From Bythopirellula polymerisocia (GTDB taxonomy: Bacteria > Planctomycetota > Planctomycetia > Pirellulales > Lacipirellulaceae): DNA of 64,000 nucleotides. Below the pieces are notes generated by a model. That model made no database searches and was not told the DNA's origin. It was given only the letters and a program-made list of their open reading frames with translations. The stretch lies in contig NZ_SJPS01000002.1 in NCBI RefSeq assembly GCF_007860015.1, positions 124,898 through 188,897 of the forward strand. The letters run 5' to 3'. How positions within the stretch are numbered: the stretch's first letter is position 1; the number at the start of each line of letters is the position of its first letter. The translations under genes were made by a program, and so were the position numbers. Positions 41,976 to 51,017 of this stretch are shown one piece after another.

Positions 41976-44300
41976 GTGGACCCATTATTCGAAGCACTTA
42001 ACCCTGCCCAATGCGAGGCGGTACGCCATGTCGAGGGACCAATGCTCGTTCTGGCGGGCCCGGGCAGCGGGAAGACTCGCGTCGTCACCCACCGCATTGC
42101 CCACCTGCTGCGGGAAGGGATCCCTGCGTCTCAATTGCTAGCTTTGACATTTACTAACAAGGCATCCGCCGAGATGCACCAGCGGGTTGAGGAATTGGCC
42201 CCCGGTGAGCGAGTCTGGGTCAGCACCTTTCACCGGTTCGGGGCTCGACTTCTGAGGCACTATTCTGAGCTGGTGGGACTGACTCCCAATTTTACGATCT
42301 ACGACACGGCCGACGCCAAGCAGACGCTCTCCCGAGTGATCGACGCCGGCCGAGTCAATACGCTCCATTACACTCCTGACCGGATAGCCCACGCTATCAG
42401 CGATGCCAAGAACAAGCTCATCACAGCCGACAAGTTCGAGCCGCGTCCTGGGAGTCCGCTAAGCCAGATCGTGGCCGAGGTTTATCCGGCCTACCAAAAG
42501 CGGCTGATCGCTTCGTCAGCGGTCGATTTTGACGATCTCTTGCTCCACGTCGCGCAGCTTCTTTACCAGAGCCCCGAGGTCCGTGCGGAGCTCGACGAAC
42601 GGTTCCGATACCTGCTGGTAGACGAGTATCAAGACACCAATCATGTTCAATATGTCATGCTCCGGGCCCTGTCGGTGGACTATCCTAACCTGGCAGTAAC
42701 CGGCGACCCCGACCAATCGATCTACGGCTGGCGCGGTGCCGACATCAAGAACATTCTGCAGTTCGAGAACGACTTCCCCCAAGTCAAAGTGGTCCGTTTG
42801 GAGCAGAACTATCGCAGCAGCAAGAGAATCCTGCGCGTGGCCGACGATCTAATCCAACATAATCTGCGACGCAAACAGAAATCATTGTTTACGGACAATG
42901 CCGAAGGTCCCGCCGTCCGACTAGTGGAATTCGCGAGCCAAGACGCCGAGTCCACTGGCATCGCGGCTTCTATCGCCGAAGCCATTGAGGCAGGCCAGCG
43001 CCGCGCCTCAGATTTCGCCATCCTCTACCGAGTCAACGCTCTTTCGCGCTCGCTTGAACGGGGACTACGCGAGGCGGGGGTACCGTATCAAATCATCCGA
43101 GGTCAGGAGTTCTATGGTCGCAAAGAGATCAAAGATGTGCTGGCCTACTGCCAACTCATCAACAATCCACGCGACGATCAGGCAGTCCTCCGCACGATCA
43201 ATACCCCGACGCGTGGCATTGGCCGCAAGACGGTCGATCTCTTGAGCGATCATGCCTACCGAGAGGGGATTCCCCTACTGGACGCAGCCCGCGAAGCATC
43301 ATCGATTGCTGGAATCGCGGCCCGTTCTGCCAAGAAAGTTGCCGTTTATGTGGCTCTGATGGACCACCTTTGTGAACTTGCGAATGGTGACCTGGAAGAA
43401 ATCCTTGGCACGGTTTTGGAGGAATCCGGCTACCGGGCCTCCCTGAGTGAAAGCGACAGCGAGGAAGACCTCAACCGTCTGGCCAACATCGAGGAACTGC
43501 TCACCGATGCCCGTCAATTCGACGAGCAGAATCCTGGCGGCGGTCAGTTGGAAACCTACCTGGAAAACGCCTGGTTAGTGAACGAGACCGATGATTGGGA
43601 GAGCGAAACCGATAAGGTCACGCTAATGACGCTCCACGCCGCCAAGGGACTTGAGTTCCCCGTGGTGTTCATCATCGCGATCGAACATGGCCTCCTCCCA
43701 CACGAACGCAGCACCAGCGACGAAGCACAACTGGAGGAGGAACGACGCCTGGCTTTCGTAGGAATCACCCGGGCCAAGGAAGAACTCCAGTTGAGCTACG
43801 CCATCGAGCGAGACTTCCGCGGCCAGCGGCGCCATACGGTCCCCAGTTCATTTCTGATGGAGATTCCTCGCGATGCTCTTGAGCTTGTCACGTCCTCGCC
43901 AGACATGGAAAACTGGCACGACGAATCCTGGCTCGATGAAGAACAAGAATACGCGGAAGAAGATCAATCGGACGAGTTCGCTGATGTTTCGTTCGATTTC
44001 GGTGCAGCTGCGGAGCCAAAAGCTGAGTCCCCCGCAGAGAAATCTGCAGATTGGCCGACGGTGGCAGGACAGATTACCACAGCGGCAGCGCTCGCCGGCG
44101 TGGTGCAAGACTCCGAGCCCCGCGTTTCTCCCGATGCATTTGCCCAAGGAATGACGGTGGTTCATCCGAAACATGGCGTGGGCAAGATCGTGGCACTCTC
44201 CGGCTCAGGAAAAAACCGCCGAGCGACGGTCCGCTTTGTCACGGTTGGCGAGAAACGTTTTATCCTTGCTTATAGCCCCCTGCGACCTGCGGGGAAGTAA
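41976..44300 (+). CDS. UvrD/PcrA-type ATP-dependent DNA helicase
   Basis: 774 residues from the GTG at 41976 with AAAAGGA at the right distance; the family starts VDPLFEALNPAQ as here. All SF1A motifs are present: I AGPGSGKTRVV, Ia ALTFTNKASAEM, II LLVDEYQDTNHVQY, III VTGDPDQSIYGWRGA, IV LEQNYRSSKRIL, V LMTLHAAKGLEFPVVF, VI EERRLAFVGITRAKEEL. The end carries a tudor-like GMTVVHPKHGVGKIVAL module typical of PcrA/UvrD. Acts in nucleotide excision repair, mismatch repair and replication restart. An acidic linker lies between the helicase core and the tudor-like end. Confidence 0.92.
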   Translation: MDPLFEALNPAQCEAVRHVEGPMLVLAGPGSGKTRVVTHRIAHLLREGIPASQLLALTFTNKASAEMHQRVEELAPGERVWVSTFHRFGARLLRHYSELVGLTPNFTIYDTADAKQTLSRVIDAGRVNTLHYTPDRIAHAISDAKNKLITADKFEPRPGSPLSQIVAEVYPAYQKRLIASSAVDFDDLLLHVAQLLYQSPEVRAELDERFRYLLVDEYQDTNHVQYVMLRALSVDYPNLAVTGDPDQSIYGWRGADIKNILQFENDFPQVKVVRLEQNYRSSKRILRVADDLIQHNLRRKQKSLFTDNAEGPAVRLVEFASQDAESTGIAASIAEAIEAGQRRASDFAILYRVNALSRSLERGLREAGVPYQIIRGQEFYGRKEIKDVLAYCQLINNPRDDQAVLRTINTPTRGIGRKTVDLLSDHAYREGIPLLDAAREASSIAGIAARSAKKVAVYVALMDHLCELANGDLEEILGTVLEESGYRASLSESDSEEDLNRLANIEELLTDARQFDEQNPGGGQLETYLENAWLVNETDDWESETDKVTLMTLHAAKGLEFPVVFIIAIEHGLLPHERSTSDEAQLEEERRLAFVGITRAKEELQLSYAIERDFRGQRRHTVPSSFLMEIPRDALELVTSSPDMENWHDESWLDEEQEYAEEDQSDEFADVSFDFGAAAEPKAESPAEKSADWPTVAGQITTAAALAGVVQDSEPRVSPDAFAQGMTVVHPKHGVGKIVALSGSGKNRRATVRFVTVGEKRFILAYSPLRPAGK

Positions 44301-44378
44301 CGACAGTTCTACACGTATCGTTACTACGCTATACTCAGCCTTTGAATCAAATAGTCGATTCTCAAAGGAGATCATTCA

Positions 44379-45179
44379 TTGAATGCATTGGTTGGCGTTT
44401 TCTCTCTCTTGGTTGCCCTGGCCTTATCGCTAATGGTCACGCGGGTCGCAGCTTTGGCACTCATGTTTACGGGACTCTCTCGTGAGTCGGCCAAGTTTCA
44501 GGCCCGTTCTGCATTCACTGGGGTGGGATATACCACCACCGAAGCAGAAACGACGGTGAATCACCCGGTGCGACGACAGATTATCATGCTGCTTATGCTG
44601 ATGGGTAATGTCGGTGTGGCCACGGTCATCGCTACGATCATGGTTTCAGTCAGCGGAACTGTGGGTTCCACTTGGCAGCAAAAACTCCTGATCGCTGCTT
44701 CGCTCTGCGGAGGGCTGATCACGCTCTGGTTTTTCTTCTCCAGTCGCTGGGTCGAGCGGCACATGAACCGTGTGATTGCGTGGGCCCTCAAAACTTTTAC
44801 CGACCTCGATGTCCGCGATTATGTGGCCTTGCTGGAACTCTCCGGGGGGTATGCCGTAAGCGAAATGATCGTTGAGCCGCAAGACTGGTTGGCCAATAAA
44901 CCGCTGATGGAGTTGCGATTGTCCGACGAAGGAATTCTCATCCTCGGCATTCGCTCTCCCGAGGGCATATTCCATGGCACCCCACGCGGCGATGATAGTA
45001 TCCATGCCGGTGATACCTTGATCGTTTATGGAAATATTGAGGACATCGAACAGCTTGACCGCCGCCGAGCAGGGTGGAGTGGAGATCGTGAACATCGCGA
45101 AGCCGTCGTAGAACAGGAAGAGCTGGAACAGGAAGACGCCGAGTGGCGAGAGAAGGAAGACAGCAGGGAAAGTAGTTAG
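44379..45179 (+). CDS. Membrane protein with TrkA C-terminal (RCK_C) domain
   Basis: 266 residues from a TTG start with AAAGGAG eight bases before. N-terminal helices at about 5-30, 66-90 and 103-118; between the first two, QARSAFTGVGYTTTEAE resembles the K+ transporter pore sequence style. The C-terminal 75 residues (DEGILILGIRS... DTLIVYGNIEDIEQ) match TrkA_C. The family likely senses or moves ions, but it lacks the rest of a Trk channel. Downstream 76 bp lies a DinB-like gene on the same strand. Confidence 0.75.
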   Translation: MNALVGVFSLLVALALSLMVTRVAALALMFTGLSRESAKFQARSAFTGVGYTTTEAETTVNHPVRRQIIMLLMLMGNVGVATVIATIMVSVSGTVGSTWQQKLLIAASLCGGLITLWFFFSSRWVERHMNRVIAWALKTFTDLDVRDYVALLELSGGYAVSEMIVEPQDWLANKPLMELRLSDEGILILGIRSPEGIFHGTPRGDDSIHAGDTLIVYGNIEDIEQLDRRRAGWSGDREHREAVVEQEELEQEDAEWREKEDSRESS

Positions 45180-45255
45180 TAGGATTTGTCCGTAGTTTGT
45201 AGTCCCTGATCATCACTTAACCCTCGAGATTCAACCCCCAATCCAAAGGAACATA

Positions 45256-45747
45256 ATGAACGACTATCTCCGACAAGTATATGCTTTTAATCTTGGCTAC
45301 TGCGAAGCACTGCTCAAGGATATTCCCGAAGCAGAAATGCGGGCTCAACCATCGCCCGGGATTAATCCGCCAGCGTGGCTCTTGGGTCATCTGGCGATCT
45401 GTACGGATTTCGCACTCGAACTCATGGGAGGCATGAAGCAACTACCTGAAAACTGGCACAAAGAATTTGCCCCTCAGTCGTTACCCCTTTCGAAAGAATT
45501 TCCGTATCCGACTAAAGGCGAACTATGGCATGCCTATTCAGCCGGCCACGCTGCCGTGACGGCACTCAGCACCGAAGTCCCTACCGATCTCTTGGAGCGT
45601 CCCAATCCGCTTCCCTTCGAGTTTCTCAAAGCTATGCTGCCTACAGCTGGAGACCTGATGGCACATCTGATGAGCACCCACGAGGCATCTCACTTGGGAC
45701 ATCTCTCGAACTGGCGCCGCCAGATGGGCCATCCGCCACTATTTTAA
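45256..45747 (+). CDS. DinB superfamily protein
   Basis: 163 residues. A four-helix DinB/YfiT fold is indicated by LLGHLAICTDFALELMGG near the N-terminus (His of the metal site) and HEASHLGHLSNWRR near the end (two His). The three His positions would hold a nickel or zinc ion. Many members are thiol-dependent transferases (bacillithiol, mycothiol) of unknown substrate. No SOS box seen. Confidence 0.8.
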   Translation: MNDYLRQVYAFNLGYCEALLKDIPEAEMRAQPSPGINPPAWLLGHLAICTDFALELMGGMKQLPENWHKEFAPQSLPLSKEFPYPTKGELWHAYSAGHAAVTALSTEVPTDLLERPNPLPFEFLKAMLPTAGDLMAHLMSTHEASHLGHLSNWRRQMGHPPLF

Positions 45748-45909
45748 ATAATGAGGATCCAAGCCAGTTTCGATTCAGTTTCCCTCGGTAACTTGCGGGA
45801 TTCTCAAGTTCAAGCCCCTACAATTTTCGAGACAATTTTCGTAGACTCCTTGTCAGCAAACTAAGCTAGTTGCTCAGTCAATATGCCACCAAACCCGAAG
45901 GGATTCATC

Positions 45910-46530
45910 ATGCCAACCGTTGCCGAAGAACGTGTTCTTGTCCTGCCTACCAGCGAGTTTCACACGCTGGGCCATTTTCAAGGTTTTTCGCGGGACCTGA
46001 GCACCTACTTGCCGGCACTGCTCGAAAGCCAGCAACTCAGCTACCGACCACGCAGCGAGATGGAGCAGGACCCCAGCTTCAAGCAATTGATCCCCTACAT
46101 GGTCTTTCGTCATACGGATGCCGACGGGATCCCCTGCCTGTTCCAATACACTCGAGGCGGAGGACAAGGCGAGAAACGACTCCATGCCAAACGGAGCGTC
46201 GGCATTGGCGGGCACATTTCAACCGACGATGCCGACGCCGGCACGATCGCTGATGTTTACCGCGTCGGCATGCAGCGGGAACTGGCCGAGGAAGTCGCCC
46301 TCGAAACGGCCTACACCGAAGAGTGCGTCGGCCTGATCAACGACGACGAAACTCCGGTAGGAGAGGTTCATCTGGGAGTCGTGCATCTCTTCGACCTTGC
46401 CGAGCCGCTCGTATCACCCCGCGAAGCAGAAATCCTCAACGCCGGCTTTCGACCCATATGCGAGTTGCTAAACGAATTGGACGACTTCGAGTCCTGGTCC
46501 CAGATCGTCGTGCGTGCGCTATTTGGGTGA
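45910..46530 (+). CDS. Nudix-fold protein, possible phosphohydrolase
   Basis: 206 residues from ATG 45910, chosen because AAGGG precedes it while the upstream ATG at 45883 has no RBS. GIGGHIS ... MQRELAEEVAL gives a G...REL-x-EEV pattern that resembles a Nudix box with an insertion between the Gly and the REL segment. This family, often labelled phosphoesterase, would cleave nucleoside-diphosphate-X compounds if active; the insertion makes this uncertain. Single gene, downstream of dinB-like. Confidence 0.65.
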   Translation: MPTVAEERVLVLPTSEFHTLGHFQGFSRDLSTYLPALLESQQLSYRPRSEMEQDPSFKQLIPYMVFRHTDADGIPCLFQYTRGGGQGEKRLHAKRSVGIGGHISTDDADAGTIADVYRVGMQRELAEEVALETAYTEECVGLINDDETPVGEVHLGVVHLFDLAEPLVSPREAEILNAGFRPICELLNELDDFESWSQIVVRALFG

Positions 46531-46603
46531 GAACGGTTGAGAGCCCTCTATCCGACTTAGGAAGCTGACCAGCTATCTGTCAGTCAGCTAGCTAGTCGTG
46601 GAT

Positions 46604-46703
46604 ATGGCCACAATCGATTTCTTGACTTTTTTGGGTATTAAGTCGGCGCCACCATATCCAGCTACGAGGAAGAAAGAAGAGTCGGAGAAGCCAATCCACC
46701 TAA
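46604..46703 (+). pseudogene. Left part of a possible small ORF broken by the IS element
   Basis: From ATG 46604 the frame reads 33 codons into the IS border. If the IS and one copy of the TAA duplication are removed, it joins in frame with 47601-47683 to give a 60-residue protein. No homology recognised; a 60-codon frame can arise by chance, so this is a weak call. Confidence 0.25.
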
Positions 46704-47597
46704 GAACGTGTTTTGAAATTCAATAATTGGTTTTCGCGAGTCTTTTTGACATGAGTCTAATCATGGCGATATAGGTGATCGCCTCGCTGGAGGCGGCTGT
46801 TTTTTCGTAGTCTTTACTTTGACGTCGATGGCGTGCCAACCAAGCGAAGGTCCGTTCGACAATCCAGCGTTTGGGCAACACGTCAAAGCCCTGAGCACCA
46901 ACCGGCCGCAACACCGTTTGCAGAATCCAACCGAACGTTTCCATTACCCATTCGGGCAAACCTCCACGACCGTAAGCAAGATCTCCAAAGACCACCTTGA
47001 TCCGCTTGTATTGTTCTCCCAGCTTTTCCATGACCCATTCCGCGCCGTCTTGATCTTGCCAGTCTGCCGCATGAACCACGATCGTCAGTAACAATCCCAG
47101 CGTATCGACGGCCACATGTCGCTTGCGGCCCGTGATTTTCTTGGCCGCGTCGTAGCCTCTTTCCTCACCTCCCTCAGCCGTGCGGATCGACTGACTGTCA
47201 ACAATTGCTACCGTAGGCGTCGATTTCTTGCCAGCAGCCTTCCGCGTCTTCGCTCGCAAAGCATCATGAATCTTTTGCCAAATTCCGTCATTTCGCCACC
47301 TCCAAAAGACATTGTAGACGGTGCTCCAATTCGGAAAGTTCCTCGGCAGCATTCGCCACTGGCAACCAGTTCGTACGACATACAAAACCGCGTTGATAAT
47401 CCGTCGGCGGTCTATCGGACGACGCCCCAGCCGCGAGGGCCGTGGCAGCAGTTGGCAAATCAATTGCCATTGTCGGCTAGTCAAATCGCTGGAATACTTT
47501 ATCTCCGTCTTCATGCTGCGGCTCCTTCCAAAGGCTGCTTACCAAAAGAGGGAGCCGTAGCTGTTTTTTACAATGCAGGCAATTTCAAAACACGTTC
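46704..47597. mobile_element. Complete IS5-family insertion sequence (894 bp)
   Basis: Terminal 17-bp inverted repeats GAACGTGTTTTGAAATT (46704-46720) and its exact complement (47581-47597) are perfect. They are flanked by a TAA target duplication (46701-46703 and 47598-47600), as expected of the IS1031/IS427-like groups of IS5. The element contains one intact transposase gene on the minus strand. Both ends and the target duplication are clean, so the insertion is recent. Confidence 0.9.
46720..47514 (-). CDS. IS5-family transposase
   Basis: 264 residues, full length. DDE residues are visible: Asp in VAIVDSQSIRT, Asp in VVFGDLAYGRGG and Glu in RWIVERTFAWLARHRR. The N-terminal segment RQWQLICQLLP and GCQWRMLPRNFPNWSTVYN are typical of the IS5/DUF4096-type transposases. 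Its stop codon overlaps the terminal inverted repeat, as in compact IS elements. No frameshift, so it may be active. Confidence 0.95.
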   Translation of the reverse strand: MKTEIKYSSDLTSRQWQLICQLLPRPSRLGRRPIDRRRIINAVLYVVRTGCQWRMLPRNFPNWSTVYNVFWRWRNDGIWQKIHDALRAKTRKAAGKKSTPTVAIVDSQSIRTAEGGEERGYDAAKKITGRKRHVAVDTLGLLLTIVVHAADWQDQDGAEWVMEKLGEQYKRIKVVFGDLAYGRGGLPEWVMETFGWILQTVLRPVGAQGFDVLPKRWIVERTFAWLARHRRQSKDYEKTAASSEAITYIAMIRLMSKRLAKTNY

Positions 47598-47729
47598 TAA
47601 GAACATCTTTGGTCAGGCCAGTCCGCGACCACGGCGAGCCGGGAAAGTTAATGATCGGAGTCTACTCGGTGGCTTGCCGGTGATCGCTCCACTCAGCCCT
47701 ACCTACGTGAAACTGGCCCACTTATGGTG

Positions 47730-48647
47730 TCAGGCAGCATCTGCCAGTTGGAAACGCTCGCAGATTAATGCGGCGCATCTATTGGCTTCGTGGAGAGGGT
47801 GTGCTGGCGCAGGGAGCGATCTGCTGCGATCCCAATCGGAAAATCGTGTGACCCAGCCCTGGGCACGAAGTTCTTGTACTCCGCGGGCGACGCGGCCGAC
47901 TTGCTTCTGGGGAACTTCCAACAAGCCTACCGAGGCACCGCTGGTGAGTGCCTCGTAGACCATCGAGACGCTGTCTTCGCTGACCCATACCTGTGAGGAT
48001 CGGGAAAGTTCGGACGGCACCCAGTCGGGGTCGGTTTCTTCGTGGGGGACAATCGTAAGATTCGCCAACTGGTGAGTGCGTAGCAAACCGAGGAAATCTG
48101 GTGGTGTTCTTCGCGAGGTGGTGAGCTTCCACGTGAACTTTGGTTGATCGGTAACGATCGTCGTAATCTGCTCGACGATCGCGAGACTGTTCCATCCATG
48201 TGCTGCGGATGGGCCTCCGACGAGCAAGAGTCCCCGCCCAGCTTCCTTCATGAACGACGGGGAAACGAGATTGAGTACACCACGCGAGAGGACCACATGC
48301 GGCGCAGCAGCCAACCCATCGTGCTCGGGGACGATGCAGAGATCAAACAGCCTAGGAGGCAGGGAAGGTTTCATCAATACGATGGCCTTGCCACCATAGC
48401 AGCGGCGGGCGGCGAGCATAGCTAGATGAGTAGAGTGACCTGCTCCGAGAATCAGTTGCGGCCGAGGGAGAGTCTTTCCTGGGGGAAATTGTTTGGCAAA
48501 CCACCACTTCAAGCTCTGGGTCCGTGCGGGTGCCAGCAAGTCGTGACATTGCACTGGCAGGATGTCGCTCAAGGCATTGACCAGCCCTCGTGTCTGGTTG
48601 GCATGGCCCGGCTTGCCGTCGTGCATTCGCCAGATAACAGTGTTCAT
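47730..48647 (-). CDS. ELM1/GtrOC1 family protein (GT-like, PF06258)
   Basis: 305 residues. The start MNTVIWRMHDGKPGHANQTRG and the middle LLVGGPSAAHGW are characteristic of the mitochondrial fission ELM1 family, which has a GT-B-like fold. Bacterial members sit in lipopolysaccharide or polysaccharide loci, as here. WVSEDSVSMVYEALTSGA corresponds to the C-terminal nucleotide-sugar-like site. Function not established; probable glycan-related. Followed in an apparent operon on the minus strand by no further gene; upstream neighbour is the SGNH-like gene 14 bp away. Confidence 0.8.
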   Translation of the reverse strand: MNTVIWRMHDGKPGHANQTRGLVNALSDILPVQCHDLLAPARTQSLKWWFAKQFPPGKTLPRPQLILGAGHSTHLAMLAARRCYGGKAIVLMKPSLPPRLFDLCIVPEHDGLAAAPHVVLSRGVLNLVSPSFMKEAGRGLLLVGGPSAAHGWNSLAIVEQITTIVTDQPKFTWKLTTSRRTPPDFLGLLRTHQLANLTIVPHEETDPDWVPSELSRSSQVWVSEDSVSMVYEALTSGASVGLLEVPQKQVGRVARGVQELRAQGWVTRFSDWDRSRSLPAPAHPLHEANRCAALICERFQLADAA

Positions 48648-48661
48648 GGGCGAGGCAAATC

Positions 48662-49405
48662 CTAGGCGGCGGTTCGTTGCCTTTGTGAGAGAAACGCGTG
48701 GGCCATTTCCGCAGCAATGGAAGTCGTCGCGGCTTCATTCAGGTGGACGTTATCCAAGAACGCCTCTGCCGAAGGGAGGTTGTCGATGATGGGCTTAGTG
48801 GGGAGATACATTGCCCTCTTGCGCGTGGCTACGTCGTGTAGCTCGGCATTGTATTGGAGCAGGTGCCCATTGCGTTCCGCGTCATACTGAACGGGGGGAC
48901 TGCCCCACAGAAGAACCCAGACGGATGGATTTGCCTGACGTGCCAGCGAGATAATTTGCTCAATGTTGGCTCGGAATTCAGCAAGTGGAACCACATTACC
49001 GCTGGGAATCACTCGGCGCAGCAAGGGAGCACGCAATCTCCGTTTGGTAAATTTCAGTAATTTACGCCTGACTTTTTTCGCTCTAGAATCGGGGAAATAG
49101 GGAACATAGACCCGCGGAATGGAAGTGATCCATGAGTCCACAAGCCCAAAGTTCAACAGCAAAATATCTGCCCTCGCTGCCTTCGCTTCCATCAGGGCGA
49201 TTCCTTCGCGAGAGGTGCCCATCCCGAAACCGAGATTCTGGCTGCTGGCTGGATAGCCGGCTTGCTCCAGACATCGGCAGAACTTATCGAGGATCGTGTT
49301 GCCGATGGGAGGTTCTTGGATGCCGTAGGTATTGCAATCCCCGACGGCAAGCACTTGCAATTTGTGCTCTTGGGCAGGAGTAGATCTTTTATTAATTGTA
49401 GTCAT
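48662..49405 (-). CDS. SGNH-like protein with Cys in place of the catalytic Ser
   Basis: 247 residues. Block I of SGNH/GDSL hydrolases reads AVGDCNTYG (20-28), where the usual GDS Ser is C24; block V keeps DNVH (D218, H221). The block III GxND motif is changed (NFGLVDSW). A Cys nucleophile could work, or the protein may be a non-catalytic acyl binder. In polysaccharide clusters such proteins often modify sugars with acyl groups. Ends 14 bases before the ELM1-type gene on the same strand, so an operon is likely. Confidence 0.7.
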   Translation of the reverse strand: MTTINKRSTPAQEHKLQVLAVGDCNTYGIQEPPIGNTILDKFCRCLEQAGYPASSQNLGFGMGTSREGIALMEAKAARADILLLNFGLVDSWITSIPRVYVPYFPDSRAKKVRRKLLKFTKRRLRAPLLRRVIPSGNVVPLAEFRANIEQIISLARQANPSVWVLLWGSPPVQYDAERNGHLLQYNAELHDVATRKRAMYLPTKPIIDNLPSAEAFLDNVHLNEAATTSIAAEMAHAFLSQRQRTAA

Positions 49406-49456
49406 TTTTCGTAGATCAGGATTGAGTCGTTGGGATGTCTGTTGGTCAATGGTTGG

Positions 49457-50272
49457 CTAGGCGGCCTTGGCGGGCGAGAAGTGTTCTTCGGCATATTTCA
49501 CGGCGAGTGTTGGCTTCAACGGCTTCGACATCACCCCGCAGATCGTTTCTCTCATTCTAGGGAGGCCTGCCGTAACAACTCGCCAGGCGAATCCGCTGGA
49601 CTTGGAATAGACATTAGCTGTCCACACATCGATCGAACTGTAACCACAAGCTTCGAAGAACATCTCGATCTCGCGGGGAGTATACTCGCGAACGTGGCCC
49701 ATGTAGCCCAGTTCTTTGAGGTTGCGGTATTCTGCATGGAGATTGTTGATATATCCCTTGCGAGCGATTTTGCTGAGCTTCCTCAACGAAAACAGATTGG
49801 GCGTCGTGAGATAAAGGATGCCTCCAGGCCGCAGCACACGGAGGATCTCCTGGGCGGTGAAGATCAAGTCCTGACGCAAATGCTCAAAGACTTCAGTCAT
49901 GATGATGACGTCAAACTCAGAGTCTGGGAGATCAAAGCGTTTTCCGTCGCAATCCAACGAAACGATGGGACATGACAACTGGTCACGAAATTTCCATTGG
50001 GTGGGATCGTAGTCGGCTGCCGTGGTGTCGACTCCCATGCGAGTCAAACACTCGGAGAGGAAGAATGGGGCCGCTCCCAGGTCCAGTACCTTGCCTTGCA
50101 AGGCCCCTCGCTTGCAAAGTGTTTCGAGCGTGTGTAGGTGTCGTCCGGCATGGACCCTGATGTAGTTCGAGAGCCGCTGATCCCCGTCGGTCAGTTTGAT
50201 CATCGTAGCCAAGGTCTGCTCGTAAGAAGTTTCCAGGGCTTCGGTCATATTCTTTGCCGCGTGAATTTGCAT
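49457..50272 (-). CDS. Class I SAM-dependent methyltransferase
   Basis: 271 residues. Motif I is KVLDLGAAPFFLSE with the acidic loop AADYDP after it; motif of the middle strand is FDVIIMTEVFEHL and ILRVLRPGGILYLTTPN. Long N- and C-terminal segments around the core fit methyltransferases acting on glycans or lipids. Lies in the surface-glycan cluster, 8 bp from the FkbM gene upstream; probable operon. Confidence 0.85.
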   Translation of the reverse strand: MQIHAAKNMTEALETSYEQTLATMIKLTDGDQRLSNYIRVHAGRHLHTLETLCKRGALQGKVLDLGAAPFFLSECLTRMGVDTTAADYDPTQWKFRDQLSCPIVSLDCDGKRFDLPDSEFDVIIMTEVFEHLRQDLIFTAQEILRVLRPGGILYLTTPNLFSLRKLSKIARKGYINNLHAEYRNLKELGYMGHVREYTPREIEMFFEACGYSSIDVWTANVYSKSSGFAWRVVTAGLPRMRETICGVMSKPLKPTLAVKYAEEHFSPAKAA

Positions 50273-50280
50273 GATTTTTT

Positions 50281-51009
50281 TCAGGCTGCTCGGGAGAAGA
50301 AAAGTACGTCTTGCTTGCTTTCGCGAAGCTGCCAGGTAAACCCTTGCTCGACAAGGCGGGCTACAACCCGTGTGATTGCTTCATTGCCAACGATTTGTGG
50401 ATGCATCTCAATGCAGAGCTTGCGTACGGTGCTGAGATTCAGGCTCGAATCCGCCAGATCCACCTCTGCCCCTTCGATGTCCATGATGAGAAACGTGGGG
50501 CGAATCGAATCAAGCAGTTTTTGCAGCGAGACTGCCGGGACCTTTTGTTGCTGTCGACCTACATCTTCGTCGCTGCCAAAGCGGCTGGATGTGACAAACT
50601 TCTCATCGACATAGAAGTCCTCTTCCCCTTCCTCTAAGGCAACCAGTTTGATCTGCAAATCGGGCGAGACATGGTTCAAAGCAAAGTTTTTTCGCAACAC
50701 GCTTTCCAAGGCTGGGTTCGCTTCCAGGGTGTGAACTCGGTCAGAGCCAATCTTGCGGCAACAAAGAATGGTGACCAGCCCCAAGCCTGCCCCACATTCC
50801 AGCACAGTATCGTCGTCCGCAAGATTGCGTAGCACGATCTCGCGTTCTTCGGCTTCGTGGGAATCACGATAAATCGACCGAGCGTAGGTCGATGAGGCGT
50901 GGTCGCCAAGAAATATCCGCAATCCTCGATTCGTGACCGTCCGCGGTCTGAATATTTTTCGCGATTGATACCGCATCCAAATGGCAGATCTTATGAAAAA
51001 ATTGCTCAT
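50281..51009 (-). CDS. FkbM family methyltransferase
   Basis: 242 residues. The SAM site is VLECGAGLGLVTILCC, followed by RVHTLEANPALESVLRKNF and later ILMDIEGAEVDL-type segment (FLIMDIEGAEVDL), which is the FkbM signature. It transfers a methyl group from SAM, probably to a sugar hydroxyl. Eight bases from the start of the next methyltransferase gene downstream; same strand as its neighbour at 51018-51905. Confidence 0.85.
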   Translation of the reverse strand: MSNFFIRSAIWMRYQSRKIFRPRTVTNRGLRIFLGDHASSTYARSIYRDSHEAEEREIVLRNLADDDTVLECGAGLGLVTILCCRKIGSDRVHTLEANPALESVLRKNFALNHVSPDLQIKLVALEEGEEDFYVDEKFVTSSRFGSDEDVGRQQQKVPAVSLQKLLDSIRPTFLIMDIEGAEVDLADSSLNLSTVRKLCIEMHPQIVGNEAITRVVARLVEQGFTWQLRESKQDVLFFSRAA

Positions 51010-51017
51010 GGCAAGGG

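Noticed and set aside
45256-45747. SOS-regulated dinB operon
   Set aside because: The DinB-like gene has no LexA-type dyad nearby and the family name does not imply SOS control.
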